Assembly (NCBI GenBank): GCA_034620365.1 | Contig: JAQGEQ010000260.1 | Span: 124,001 to 188,000 of the forward strand | DNA length: 64,000 bases | Direction of reading: 5' to 3' | Origin: Pegea sp. RAD2-039 | Lineage: Eukaryota > Chordata > Thaliacea > Salpida > Salpidae | In this document: positions 47,802-59,045 of the stretch, in pieces | Numbering within the stretch: position 1 is the stretch's first letter | How the letters are laid out: each line of letters opens with the position of its first letter | Program-made: the position numbers and the translations under genes | The notes under the pieces: generated by a model | The model's database searches: none | Told to the model about the DNA's origin: nothing | The model's input: the letters and a program-made list of their open reading frames with translations, nothing else

Positions 47802-48056
47802 ATGAAATCTTTAGATGTAAAGCCTCCTATCATTCTTGAATGGTTTGATAATTGTGAATACTTTGGATTAGCTTTGTCACCTCTCAACACTATACAGAAA
47901 ATTGACAAGACTTCAGTTTTAGTAGCTGAGTATCATGACATGGAAGATTCTATAAACCAATGTTGGCAAGTTGCATTAAATTTCCTTAATGGCAAGTGTG
48001 TATGGTCTAATGGTGAAGCTTATACACCTGAAGAACATGATCAACTATTTGATTAA
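47802..48056 (+). pseudogene. Truncated C-type-lectin-like gene copy
   Basis: It starts ATG AAA TCT and matches the first 84 or so codons of the lectin-like exon at 21080-21733, including the WQVALN and CVWSNGEAY blocks. It then hits TAA (an ancestral Glu codon) at 48054. Eight codons later a cysteine codon is TGA, and similarity fades. The upstream acceptor CATAGCTAG is preserved. The membrane segment and tail are absent. It is a dead fragment lying about 440 bp upstream of RPB9 on the same strand. Confidence 0.75.
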
Positions 48057-48486
48057 AAATTTAGATCAAATTGATTAATAATTTTTATTTTTATAAAGAC
48101 AAAAGAAGAATGCAGTGATGTTAGTTATACCAAGATAAAATAAAGGATAGTGAAAGAAAGAGGGGTTTTTTGATCATTTTTGTCTTTATACATCAGTTTT
48201 TTATAGTTGTGTTGGGCGTGAGCTGTTATGAGCTACTTTGTGAATAAATCTATTTTACTTTGATATTGTAACTTTTAGTTTTTCAAAATAAATATTTAGA
48301 TTTGTTTTTGTATTTAATATTAACTACAATCCAACAATTTACAGTTGTATGGTTTTCTAATGAAGAAGAAAAAATGCTTTCATTTATATTTTGAATGCTG
48401 AATGTTAAACTTATCGAAAACAATAATGAATTACAATTTGTTGTAGCTTTTTAACTACATCTTTTATTTGCTGATTTTATTTCATT
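48057..48486 (+). promoter_or_regulatory. Upstream region of the RPB9 gene
   Basis: This 430-bp gap between the lectin fragment and RPB9 should hold the RPB9 promoter. It includes an AATAAA at about 48243 and a slightly G+C-richer patch at 48190-48240. No TATA or initiator can be singled out from the A+T background. Confidence 0.3.
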
Positions 48487-48488
48487 AG
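48487..48488 (+). other. Splice acceptor 8 bp before the RPB9 start codon
   Basis: TTTTATTTCATTAG ends at 48488 and the ATG follows after TGGAAAAA. This is the position expected for an outron acceptor used in spliced-leader trans-splicing, or for a 5'-UTR intron. No matching leader donor is identifiable in the window. Confidence 0.45.
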
Positions 48489-48496
48489 TGGAAAAA

Positions 48497-49606
48497 ATGA
48501 GCTCAAGCAAAGGGCCTAGTTTTATTGGAATAAATTTCTGTCCAGAATGGTAAAAGTTGTTTTATTAGTTTTTCAGTACCTTATTTTATTAAAAAATATA
48601 TCTACATAAAGTACTTACCATTTTATTAATCCTTTTGCTTTATCTTAAATCAAATTTTTTTTTATTTATCTTCAAAAGTTTGCTATAACATAAAAAGACA
48701 GTTCAAGATAAAAATTGGTAATAATTTTTCTCATTAGTTAATGATAATAATTAGTATTAAATAATAATAAAAAAAGTCAATTAAAATTAATTATTCATGT
48801 TTCAGTAAATTTAATTTAAAATATATTTTTTATTCTAATTTTTTATCAAGTTTATTTTTTAATTTTATTTTTTTAAAATTTACCATAGCTAAAGAGTAGG
48901 AAATAAAAATATAAAATATTCTTTTCTACATTATTTTCTTTTTTATTTTTTATTTATTTTCCAATATGCAATTTTGTTTCATTCGTTTGAAAATCAAATA
49001 AAAATCCTTTTTCAGTAAGTATGTTATAAAAATATCATTTATACTAAACTAATTAATAAAACAAAATTATGGTTTTCTTATCTACTGTTTCAAAACTGTT
49101 TGCTAGTTTATGTTTTCAGTGCCATTTTTTTATTATTATTCACTAAAATATTTGTGTTTTTTAGTAATAATATGCTGTATCCAAAAGAAGATAAAATTAA
49201 AAAAGAGCTGCTGTATGCTGTGAGTTATTCATTTTTAAAGCTGGTTGAAAATTGAAATAGTTACAATAAGCATTTTTTATAAATTATTTCTTTTTAGTGT
49301 CGCAATTGTAGTTTTCAAATCAAGGCAGATAATCCTTGTGTTTATGTCAACAAAGTTGTACATGAGGTTGATGAATTGTCTGAAATCAATCCTGATGTAG
49401 CCCAGGATCCAACCTTGCCTAGAACAAAGCATAATCCTTGCCCCAAGTAAGTCATCGGCTCTCTAATTTCTTCAACACTCATTTTTGCAACTAGGTGTCA
49501 CCATAGAGAAGCAGTGTTCTTTCAGTCTGAATCAGCTAGAGAGAAGATAGGAATGAAGTTGTACTTTGTTTGTACAAACTCCTCTTGTGGTCATCGTTGG
49601 ACTTAA
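48497..49606 (+). CDS. POLR2I: DNA-directed RNA polymerase II subunit RPB9
   Basis: Four exons, 48497-48549, 49165-49219, 49298-49446 and 49495-49606, join to a 122-residue protein, against about 125 in vertebrates. All introns obey GT-AG, with lengths 615, 78 and 48 bp. The protein shows both RPB9 zinc ribbons: C15/C18/C37/C40 ([14 protein letters not shown] ... YACRNC) and C84/C87/C112/C117 (CPKC ... [11 protein letters not shown]). Between them is the conserved linker with YVNK, HEVDEL and DPTLPRT. RPB9 sits on the Pol II jaw and lobe and supports start-site choice, fidelity and TFIIS-stimulated transcript cleavage in the nucleus. The start is chosen by alignment and by the acceptor just upstream. 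The gene appears intact. A minisatellite begins about 130 bp after the stop codon. Confidence 0.97.
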
Positions 49607-49739
49607 TGATGAATCTATTCCATGACGTCATCTGCTTCTTTTTGCTTTCATTTCGTGTCTTGGTGGCAGCAAACGATATGTTGACAGAATGAATACTTAT
49701 TTTTTTTGATTAAAAAACTGTTCAACATCAAAATTTTGC

Positions 49740-50277
49740 TATCAAGAACCACTAGCAACCAGCAACAACAACTTCGAAGTAGCAACAACCACTAACACCC
49801 ATCAACAACCAGCAACACCCACTACCAACCAGGAACAACCATTAGTCACCAGCAAATACCATTAGCAGCCAGCAACATGTAATACCACCAAGTAACAACC
49901 ATTAGCCACCTGCAACAACTAATAACACCCAGCAACAACCACTAGCAGCCGGCAACAACACCTACCACCCAGCAACATTCACTAGCAACCAGCAACAACC
50001 ACTAGCAACCAGCAACAACCATTAGCCACCAGCAACAACCATTAGCCACCAGCAACAACTGATACCACTCAGCAACAACTAATACCACTCAGCAACAACC
50101 ACTAGCAGCCGGGGAAAACCATTATCAACCAGCAACAACCACTACTGACCAGCAACAACCACTACTGACCAGCAACAACCACTACTGACCAGCAACAACA
50201 CCTACCACCCAGCAACAACCAGTAGCAGCCAGTAACAACCTCTATCAACTGGCAACAATTTGCTAGCAACTAGCAGC
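49740..50277 (+). repeat. 20-bp minisatellite array (plus)
   Basis: This is a tandem array of a degenerate unit of about 20 bp, CAGCAACAACCACTAGCAGC-like, with frequent variants (ACTACCAACC, ATTAGCCACC, ACTACTGACC). It is close to G+C-balanced and stands out sharply. It ends exactly where an R1 hairpin starts (50282). The unit length is not a multiple of three, so it does not encode a regular peptide. Confidence 0.9.
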
Positions 50278-50405
50278 AATTTATCGACAAATGGTCGATA
50301 TTAAAAATATCCAGATTACAATAGACGTCATAATCTTTGACTGAAGAGCTTTCTTCAAAATAAAAACTTCTTTTAATCTAGTGCTTGTCCGGAGAAAAGT
50401 TATTT
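50278..50405 (+). repeat. R1 hairpin repeat copy at the minisatellite edge
   Basis: Hairpin TATCGAC-AAATG-GTCGATA at 50282-50300 is followed by CTAGTGCTTGTCCGGAGAAA at about 50379. It begins immediately after the last minisatellite unit. Confidence 0.75.
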
Positions 50406-50524
50406 TTCGAAAATTATTCTCCTTCTTACAAATTTGACTTATTCATAATCATAAGAATAGTTTAGTATGTTGACAAAAAAAGTAAAAACAAATTGCTTTT
50501 GCTTATTTTGATTACCTTATTTGA

Positions 50525-50790
50525 TAGTTTTCTAATTTTGAACAAAAGTATTGTTGAATATTTTTAAAGACGTATTTTGGAAGTTCGAAGTCACTGATTT
50601 AAGTTAAAATTTTATAACCGACACTAAGACACAATATTTAACGAAAATTAATAAATAATTTGAAAATGAATTTATAGTAGAGAAATCATATGATTATAAA
50701 TCAAATATTAAAACAAAACCATTTGATAAGACCAGTTGACAACTACTACTATTCAAAAGTCAGAAAAAACTCTAAAAAACGGACAAAACT
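50525..50790 (+). repeat. Direct repeat E, copy 1
   Basis: It matches 59045-59305 over about 250 bp, including the block GAAGTCACTGATTTAAGTTA. In the second place it follows repeat R2 directly. It is non-coding. Confidence 0.7.
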
Positions 50791-51425
50791 TAAAACTGAA
50801 AGTTATACAAAATCTTGATTTGATTAAATAAAATATAAGATTTTAATTTTATTGTTTGAGAAGTTTTTTAATTGTATTTTACTCACCAACTAAACCTAAC
50901 AACGAATTGAGAACTAATTAATAAATCTAGTTAGCTTCTGATTTTTTTTAAAAAGTAATTACTCGAGCCTCCGTTTTCGTAATGAAACATATATAAGACA
51001 ATAGTTCAATACTTTATAACAATATCAAAATTTTAATGTTTAATAAAGAAGGTTGATGTATTTCAGTTTCGGATTTATTTATGTTTGTTTCAGTGAAAAA
51101 AGTGATTTGTTTATATACTAACATGATTGTCAGTAGAAAAAGAGAAAGTTTAGTTTTCTTGAAATGATGAATTTTTATATTTTGCAATAATTTTCTAAAG
51201 ATAGTTTCATCCTCGTTTGTTGTGTAAATTTTCTAAGATAAAGTATTTTTGATTTATTTTATTGAAAGAAGTTGAAATAACAAAGAATGGAAATAACGAA
51301 ATAACTCTATTCAAATAAAATTATTACTAATAACTAATTATAAAAATAAGAAATTAAAATGATACCTTCTTTAATGGCACTAATCAAAAATAGGAGAAAG
51401 TTACACTTTAAACAAGTTAATTACA
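50791..51425. other. Gene-free stretch
   Basis: It is A+T-rich. The last 60 bp (about 51370-51420) are an inverted copy of 47640-47720, the region upstream of the lectin fragment. Confidence 0.4.
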
Positions 51426-51429
51426 ATAA

Positions 51430-51612
51430 CAAAAATACATGTGGTTGTGTTGGCTGCTAATGATTGTTGCTGGCTTCTAGTGAGTGTCGCTGGTTGCTAG
51501 TGGTTGTTGCTGGTTGCAATAGTTTTTGCTGCTCCGAAGTGGTTGTTGCTGGTTGTTAATGGTTGTTTCTAGTTGCTAGTGAATGTTGCTGGATGGTATT
51601 GGTTGTTTTAAA
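51430..51612 (-). repeat. 20-bp minisatellite array (inverted)
   Basis: This is a short array of GTTGTTGCTGGTTGCTAGTG units, the reverse complement of the array at 49740-50277. It contains about nine imperfect units. Confidence 0.85.
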
Positions 51613-51639
51613 CATTTTTTACAAACATTGTTATTTACC

Positions 51640-52700
51640 AGTTTTTCACAATTATTTTAGTAAAAAATTGACATTTAAAGTTGTTTTAAACTTGGAATTG
51701 CAAAAATATTTCAATTTAAAATAGCTTTATTTTTATTCAAATTAAGTATCAGTAATGTTGTTTTACAAAAAATCTTTTTAAATGTTTTTCAAGAATAAAA
51801 ATATTATGAAAAAGTAAAAATAAACAAAATAAATAGAAATATTAAGGAATAAAAATAGTAGCTTTTATTAGCAAACTTAAAATTATATAAATATTCAAAT
51901 GTCATAAAAACAAAGAATATTTTTAAAAATTATCCAAATTTTTTCATGTTTTGTTTTTCTCTTTTAATAGTTTTCCGTACAAAATTCACTTCAAAATATT
52001 TCACAATCAAATTAAGAGCTTTAGATAAATCTCAGTATTCAATAAAATTTACTTTTATGAAAATTGTAACAAAAAAAATAATACTTTTTTATTAGAAGAT
52101 AAAATTCTTCTAATTTCCTAGATTTTACACTGAACATAAAAAAGGGAAAAAATAATTTATGAACTTTTTGTGAGTTAGCAATCTTATTGAATAATATTAA
52201 ATCTGTTTTCTAATGATTATTTAAAAGAATTAATATATTTTTTTAATGGTTAAGTTTATAATCACTAATAATTAATCATCGTTGATCTTTAAGATCAACA
52301 TCAGTAAGATTAACAATTTACCATTAACATCTGCATCTGATCCTTATCTTCTTCTTTCAAAAACTCTTCTTTCGAACTAAAAAACGAACAAATCAATCAC
52401 TGATGACGTCACATGCTGATGAATTCACCTTCGATTGACCTCAGCCTTATATTGAACTGTTCTATTGCATTTCATACATGATTAAAATTTTACGACAAAA
52501 ATATCTAGACGTTTCATTGAAGAAAAATAACACAAAACTTTTCAGTACATTAAATTTAAAAATTATTTTTTTTAATTATAGATTATTTAATTATTAGATA
52601 GTACTGCGAGGAGAATGCAATCCTGCTGTCTGGGTAACAACTGGATTTCCTGGCTTACAGCATGGCCCTTCTCTGCTGAAGCAGGCCATATTACTGACTT
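51640..52700 (-). repeat. Repeat R2, copy 2 (inverted), with the 42.7-kb exon-like end
   Basis: It is the reverse complement of 58220-59045, with about 500-900 bp aligned, and is related to 44980-45820. At 52610-52700 it carries the MACFSREGPCC-type frame (minus). Around 52330-52460 are the two exon-like segments, an AAG|GTGAAT donor, a TGACGTCA site in the putative 52-bp intron, and a TTTTTTAG acceptor. The frame then reads SKEEFLKEEDKDQMQMLM. Confidence 0.6.
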
Positions 52701-53770
52701 AGGTTTTAATTAATCACAACTATTGTAGCCAAAAAGTTTTTCAACTATTTAGATTTGAAGTCACATCAAAACTAGTAAATTTCTCATATTTCAACTAAAG
52801 TAAACTTATAATTAATGAAAAATTAATAATATTTCCTTTATTCGTGAACTACTAGTAATTTTCAAATTGAAAAAATGACCGAAAACAAAAAATGTATAAA
52901 TAGTAAATTTTAATAACTGGTTTGTCAAAAAAATTAAATTACATTTTTTTATTCTAAATATTGAAAAGCAGTTGGCTTAATTAATAAAAACAACTTATAA
53001 TATATATTTGAGAAAAGAAATATTGAAGAGGTAAAAATGAATATTTTGTTCTAATTCAAAAATTATTAACTTTTGTGTGCAAAGCTGATTATAAATAAAA
53101 TTTTTTGTTTAATAGAAACTGCTATGTAAAGTAGAAGTAGTTTTAAAATCTTTTAATGTTATTTTATTGAAATTACTTTTTAAATAGATAAATATTCTGC
53201 AAAATCTCCTTTCATATTCAGATAAGCTAATAACACTTTTTGTAAAAAATATTCTTGATAATTGAATTGCAAAAAAAATAAAAGCTAGTAAAAAAACTTA
53301 GAATGAGTTAAATCCAATTTTTCTCAATACAAAATTAAGTTTGAAATAAAACTATTTTTCCTAAAAATCCATAAAATCTTCTCAATGAATTCATTGGTAA
53401 TCAGACTAAAACTTACTTAATTAAAAAACCATTAATATACAATGTTAATGAAGCGATAGGTTTATTTGTAAAGAAATTTATCTATTAATTTAGACAATTT
53501 AGAAATTTTTTGTTGATCTTAGTATCATTGTTGCCTTTTTCAGATTTAATTTTGTTCAATTCAGCGGATATCGATTTGCTGACGTCAGATAATTGGTTTG
53601 TTTTAGAATTATATATTTATCATCAATTTTCAAAAAAGTTGTTTACTTGCTTTTTGAAAGTGTTTGATTAAAACCTTTTTCAATCTATTTTATAATGAAG
53701 TAAATGTGGTTTGAATTTCTATAAGGTTTTTGGTCAATGAAATTACTCACTAACTTCAAAATAAATATTA
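52701..53770. other. Gene-free stretch
   Basis: No gene or named repeat is supported. One TGACGTCA-like site lies near 53580. Confidence 0.4.
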
Positions 53771-53774
53771 GATC

Positions 53775-55060
53775 TTCGACAATTTATCGATTTCAAAATG
53801 TTTATTAAAAAAAGAAATTGTAAAAATACAAATTTCAATAATGCTTCAAACAATAATAGTTTAAAAATTTCTTTTGATCTAGTGTTTGTCCGGACAAAAA
53901 TCAATTCAGAATTCTGATTTTCAATTGTAAGTTTTCTTTTTATTTTATACTGTGAGAAAGTTGTTTTGTTAACAAGAATTCTATATTAACTTTACTTTTT
54001 TTACTTTTTAGATTTTAAATTTTCAAACAATTCATATGATTAATATTAATAGAAACACCTCTAAAGCAGAACAATTAAAACGATTTTTAATGAAATTGTT
54101 TCTAGCTGTCTATATAAAGGTTTTTTAAAGTAACTCATATCAACTTTTTTTCAAACAAACACAATTACTTGTTTAACAGAATCAGGCTCAGAAAATAACA
54201 TTATACCGAAACCTGAAGAACGTTTTTTTTTCTTGGATTTTGTCTTAAAACACAGTCGTTAAAATGGCCAAATCTCTTTAAAAAATCTCTTAATTTATCT
54301 GTAAACGTATTTCAAATAGTCAGTATTATTACTAACATGATGTGAAAAAAATTTTTATGTAAATTTAGATTTACATATAAAGTTCTTAACAAAACAATTA
54401 ATTTGATTGTTTACAATATTAGAATGTTACACTTTTTATTAGATATGATGAAATAGCTTAAGACATTTTGTATACAATATATGATAATATATTATTATTG
54501 TATTAAATTAGTAGACACATTTCTGTTTAATTTTATTGGCAACAAGCAAAATTATTCTTATGATTATGATTAAATCAAATTTATGAAATGAATTTTAATT
54601 TTTGAAAAATATCTTTTCTCCGGACAAATACTAGATTAAAAGAAGTTTTAATAATGAAGAACATTAGTAATTCTTCAGTAAATAAATAACTACTTAAGCT
54701 TTATTTTTTTGATATCGACCATGTGTCGATAAATTAATTCCAAAATTAATACTAAGAAGTACAAACAAACTTTTAAAATGAAAGCTGCTTGAATTTATCG
54801 ATGAAAGAAATTAGATGGTGTGAATTGCAATTTGACGTCAAATATTTGTCTTATTTCTAGTATTGAAATTTTGTAGAAAATATTATTTGTCGTTGTAATC
54901 AACAGAATAGTGATTTGATTTACAAAAACTTACGATGATTACTACCTAAGAATTTGTTTTTTATGTTTTTTATAGGATTTCATTGAATTTAGTGGGTAGC
55001 ACGATAGTCAATAAATATATTTCATAAACTTTAGCAATAGTGAGTGAGAAAATACTTTTT
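53775..55060. repeat. Two opposed R1 copies
   Basis: A degenerate plus copy (hairpin near 53776-53792, CTAGTGTTTGTCCGGACAAA near 53880) lies about 0.8 kb from a minus copy. The minus copy has CTCCGGACAAATACTAGATT near 54620 and hairpin TATCGAC-CATGT-GTCGATA at 54713-54731. The minus copy runs on to GTGGGTAGC at about 54995, like 2420 and 24770. No coding region is seen between them. Confidence 0.65.
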
Positions 55061-55169
55061 TTAATATTATACTTATAATTTTTGTTTTTCTTTTATTTCA
55101 AATTATTCAACAATTTTTGAAAAATTTTAATCTTAATACAAGTTAAAAATAATAAATTATCATAATTTT

Positions 55170-55360
55170 TTTCAGTCACAAGATGTCTCTAGAAAAGTTT
55201 TTCTTTCATATTTTAAGAAATTATGAATTCTTGTACTCCTATGTCTACTAAACAAATAGTGTTGCTCAGTGACTTTAAGATTCCAGTATATTCTTTTTTA
55301 ATACTTATATCAGTTTTAGTAAAAGTCATAATATTAGCTTTATATAAAAAGTATTTGTAA
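55170..55360 (+). repeat. R3 repeat copy
   Basis: CACAAGATGTCTCTAGAAAA and CAGTGACTTTAAGATTCCAG mark this copy. It is closest to the inverted copy at 38990-39110, with which it shares the ATGTCTACTA block. Confidence 0.65.
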
Positions 55361-56084
55361 TAATTTTACATTTAAGAAGTTCTTGAAATGTGTAAAACTA
55401 AAATGACTTATGCACAAAGAAGTACAAAACAATTTTTCTGTGGGATTGAATTGAATAGAAATAAAAGTTATATCAAAGTTGTAAATAAATCAAACTTGTA
55501 GTGAAAATTTAAGATTAATTAACGTTGATACATAATTAATATTCGATTTTAAGAAATTGGTATAAGAAAGAATTAACTTCAACTACGTCTCCATGCTGGA
55601 AACTTTTAGTAGCGAATTTTTTTTGAAACTGACGATATGTAGATAATCTTCATCAAAAAATTAACATATGTCAATTATATTTTTAATTATTCTCTTTTAT
55701 ACCAGTCGAGCATAATAATCGTAATATTCTTTATTATATTAAACTACACACCCTATTTGATAGAAAATATACATAATGTTTTCCTTCTAAATGGTTTCTA
55801 GATCTTTCTTTTTAAACCAATAGTAATAGTTATACTATCATATAGTTGCAACTAACAAATCAAAAGCTGATGAAGTAAACTCTGATAGAAAATATAGTCC
55901 TTCTCGTTAATTTCATTTCCCAACTCATTAGACCGTGTCACTTAGCCTCATCTCAAAAGAGTAAAGGTGATTTAAGGGGATTGTTTTAATTAAATATTAT
56001 TTAATCATTCAAGGGAAATAATTGTATTTGTTTATTTGTTTCTATATATTATTTGTCTGATTATTTCTAATATAACTATTTAAT
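55361..56084. other. Gene-free stretch
   Basis: I see no supported feature. Around 55900-55980 the base composition is slightly less A+T-rich, without an open frame. Confidence 0.4.
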
Positions 56085-56874
56085 ACACTAACTTCATAGT
56101 AAAAAAGTATTATATCATTAGAAGCTGTTTTTTCAGGAGAAGAAATTATCTGAATGATTACCAAACTAGTAAAGTATCAATTTATGCCTTTGGTATGCAT
56201 TTGGAAAAGGTTTGCTAATTCATAATCTGCTTATTTTGTATTTAGATTTAGGTAGATTATTGAATAAAATTGTTCAAAAACTTTTCACAAAATCCAAACT
56301 ATAGATGACATGCCTGAGAAAGTTGAATCTCAATGTACAGCTTCGAAACTCTTTAAAAAGAACTCTACGGTGACACTTGTTCAAAAATTAAATAAAGTTT
56401 TTTTTGATGATCAACATTTGTTAAACAAAGTTTTATTAAAAGTCATAATTATATCGAAAAGTCAAATTATTGAAAATTAATTGTTAATATTTTGTGGTGT
56501 AAATGTTTAAAATCAAAAGCATTTTGTGAAAGTTGAAATGAATATCTTTCTGTCTGCTTGTAAGAACTAAGATTTTGTAGAAACATTTTTTTTTAAAATT
56601 TTGAATAAGATTAAAAAACTAACTTACTATATGGTTTAAAAGAAAACCCAAATTATTCAAGTAAAACGACGCTTCTTTAAATGATCTGCTGAATTTTTTC
56701 TGGCTTTTTTTACCTGCATTTTTCTAATTGCAACCTAAATAAGATTTTTTAACAGTTTAATTTAATCTTTTTCTAGTTGCATAGAATATGAGTTTAAACA
56801 ACTTTACACAGACTACTAATCTCATTTGACAATAAAATGTTTTTCTTATTACTGACACAATTATTATAAATATA
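56085..56874 (+). repeat. Family A repeat, copy 3 (partial), joined to the large ORF
   Basis: It matches 25600-26160 and, inverted, 37140-38000. It ends at ATAAATATAAA, after which the sequence switches within one codon to the middle of the 778-codon ORF. An open frame of about 55 codons from 56309 (MPEKVESQCTASKLFKKNS and on) is kept here by eight T residues, where the other two copies have seven. Confidence 0.7.
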
Positions 56875-57948
56875 AAGAAACAACTGAATATTTGTTTAGT
56901 AAAATTGCTGATTAATATTGCTAGGAAAAAGTCGCAAGATTGCTTTTTAAATAGAAAAATTACGAAAGAATACTCAAGTGGTGAAAAATGTCAACTTTTA
57001 GATAAAATGTTTTATAAGATTCTTGATAAAACAAAGAAATATGACAACTTGTTTGTAAAAGACGTGATGCTTAAAACGTTTTTTGATTGTTTATTGCATC
57101 AATTGCTCTTATCACCATCTAAAATTACACTAGAGTTATTTGCTTTTGCAGAATTTCCGTTTGAATACACAAATTTCCAAATTGAAAAACCAGAATCATC
57201 ACAAAACTATTTAGATTTGTTTTTATACTTTGATAAAGAAAAACATCGTGTAATTGGTCTTATAAGTTCTATCTTAAAGAATAGTTTCTTAAGGTTGCTT
57301 GTAGATTTTATTACTAGAGAATCAAAAAAAATAGATGATTTGAAAAAGGATATAATCCTGAAATTTCAACAGCAATCAAGCAATAATAAAGATGAAATTA
57401 AATCAATTTTTGATTCAATATTTTTACTAAAACGAAAAGTTTGGTTGTTTACTTTGCTAGTTCCTAAGTTTATCGATTATACAAAAGAACCTGAAGGAGC
57501 TGTTATACTAATGCAAGAATTTTTTTTTACTGGAAAAAATTTCTATTGTTGTATTGGATGGAATAATTTAAGTATGATAAATTTTGAAGGATGGCTGATA
57601 ATGATAAGAAGTTTGATGAGAAACATTTCAAATTCTGCTGACTTAATAATACAAATTTTACAAAGTTTCTTCTTTTTTTTGAAGAGTTTGCCTACCTTGT
57701 TGGATGATAGAATTACTCCATCTAATGAAGAATGTTTTTTTAAGCTAATTACCTGCATTCAAGTAACTGTTGCAAAAGTATGCAGAAATTTTAATCAGAG
57801 CTATGCTCTCAACTTGCAGACCAATTTGTTGAATGAATACTTATCAATCTTAGAAAATATCTCTAAAATAAATAGAAAAAAAATTACCTTTAAAAATATT
57901 TTAAGTAAACTCAACGAACTACCTACAATGCCATTTTTATTTGTCTGA
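56875..57948 (+). pseudogene. 778-codon ORF, copy 3, 5'-truncated
   Basis: It begins in the codons for KKQLNICLVK (residue about 425 of the full protein) directly after family A sequence, and is open to the TGA at the end. About 355 codons are present. It keeps the frame, with mostly single-base differences. In the coding part it shares many variants with copy 2, but after the stop its flank follows copy 1. There is no start codon or upstream region of its own, so it is a truncated copy unless family A supplies a promoter and start. Confidence 0.8.
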
Positions 57949-58219
57949 AATAGACTTGTGTCTCTTTTAATGTTTATCAAAAGTAAAATTTGTTGTCTGT
58001 TTTTTATAAAGTGTTTTAGTAGTATATGCTTATAGCGTAACATAAGTATAACATGTATGAATGTCATACTTCTTTTCCAACGTTTGTTTGTTTTGTGTTT
58101 CAGTTTTAGTTTTCTCTAAGTGACCCTCCATTTGCCACTTAATATAACAAAATGTACTGAAAAATAAAAGAAAATAATATTGCTTACTTTAAGTAGTTAT
58201 TAAACTTTCTTGAAATGAT
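57949..58219 (+). repeat. 3' flank of the large ORF, copy 3
   Basis: It is nearly identical to 11109-11380, including the AATAAA region, and differs more from 33068-33330. The match stops at GAAATGATC, where repeat R2 begins. Confidence 0.75.
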
Positions 58220-59045
58220 CCAGTTGTTACCCAGACAGCAGGATTGCATTCTCCTCGCAGTACTATCTAATAATTAAATAATCTAAAATTAAAAAAATTA
58301 ATTTTTAAATTTAATGTACTGAAAAGTTTTGTGTTATTTTTCTATAATGAAACGTCTAGATATTTTTGTCGTAAAATTTTAATCATTTATGAAATGCAAT
58401 AGAACAGTTCAATATAAAGCTGAGGTCAATCGAAGGTGAATTCATCAGCATGTGACGTCATCAGTGATTGATTTGTGCGTTTTTTGTTCGAAAAAAGAGT
58501 TTTTGAAGGAAGAAGATAAGGATGAGATGCAGATGTTAATGGTAAGTTGTTAATCTTACTGATGTTGATCTTAAAGATCAACGATGATTAATGATGAGTG
58601 CTTATAAACTTAACCATGAAAAAAATATATTAATTCTTTTAAATAATCATTAGAAAACAGATTTAATATTATTCAATAAGATTGCTAACTCACAAAAAGT
58701 TCATAAAGTATTTTTTCCCTTTTTTATGTTCAGTGTAAAATCTAGGAAAGTAGAAGAATTTTATCTTCTAATTAAAAAGTATTATTTTTTTGTTACAATT
58801 TTCCTAAAAGTAAATTTTATTGAATACTGAGATTTATCTAAAGCTCTTAATTTGATTGTGAAATATTTTGAAGTGAATTTTTTACGGAAAACTATTAAAA
58901 GAGAAAAACAAAACATGAAAAAATTTGGATAATTTTCTAAAATATTCTTTGTTTTTATGAAATTTGAATATTTATATAATTTTAAGTTTGCTAATAAAAG
59001 CTACTATTTTTATTCCTTAATATTTTTATTTATTTTGCTTATTTC
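58220..59045 (+). repeat. Repeat R2, copy 3
   Basis: It starts with CAGTTGTTACCCAGACAGCA, a truncated version of the 42.7-kb frame. It then follows 52640 down to about 51800 in inverse. The exon-like frame at about 58496-58549 reads SKKEFLKEEDKDEMQMLM and is followed by GTAAGT. The acceptor present in the other two copies is destroyed here. A TGACGTCA lies at about 58453. Confidence 0.65.

Noticed and set aside
49740-50277. CRISPR-like regular repeats
   Set aside because: The units are contiguous and degenerate with no unique spacers, and the genome is clearly animal. It is a minisatellite.
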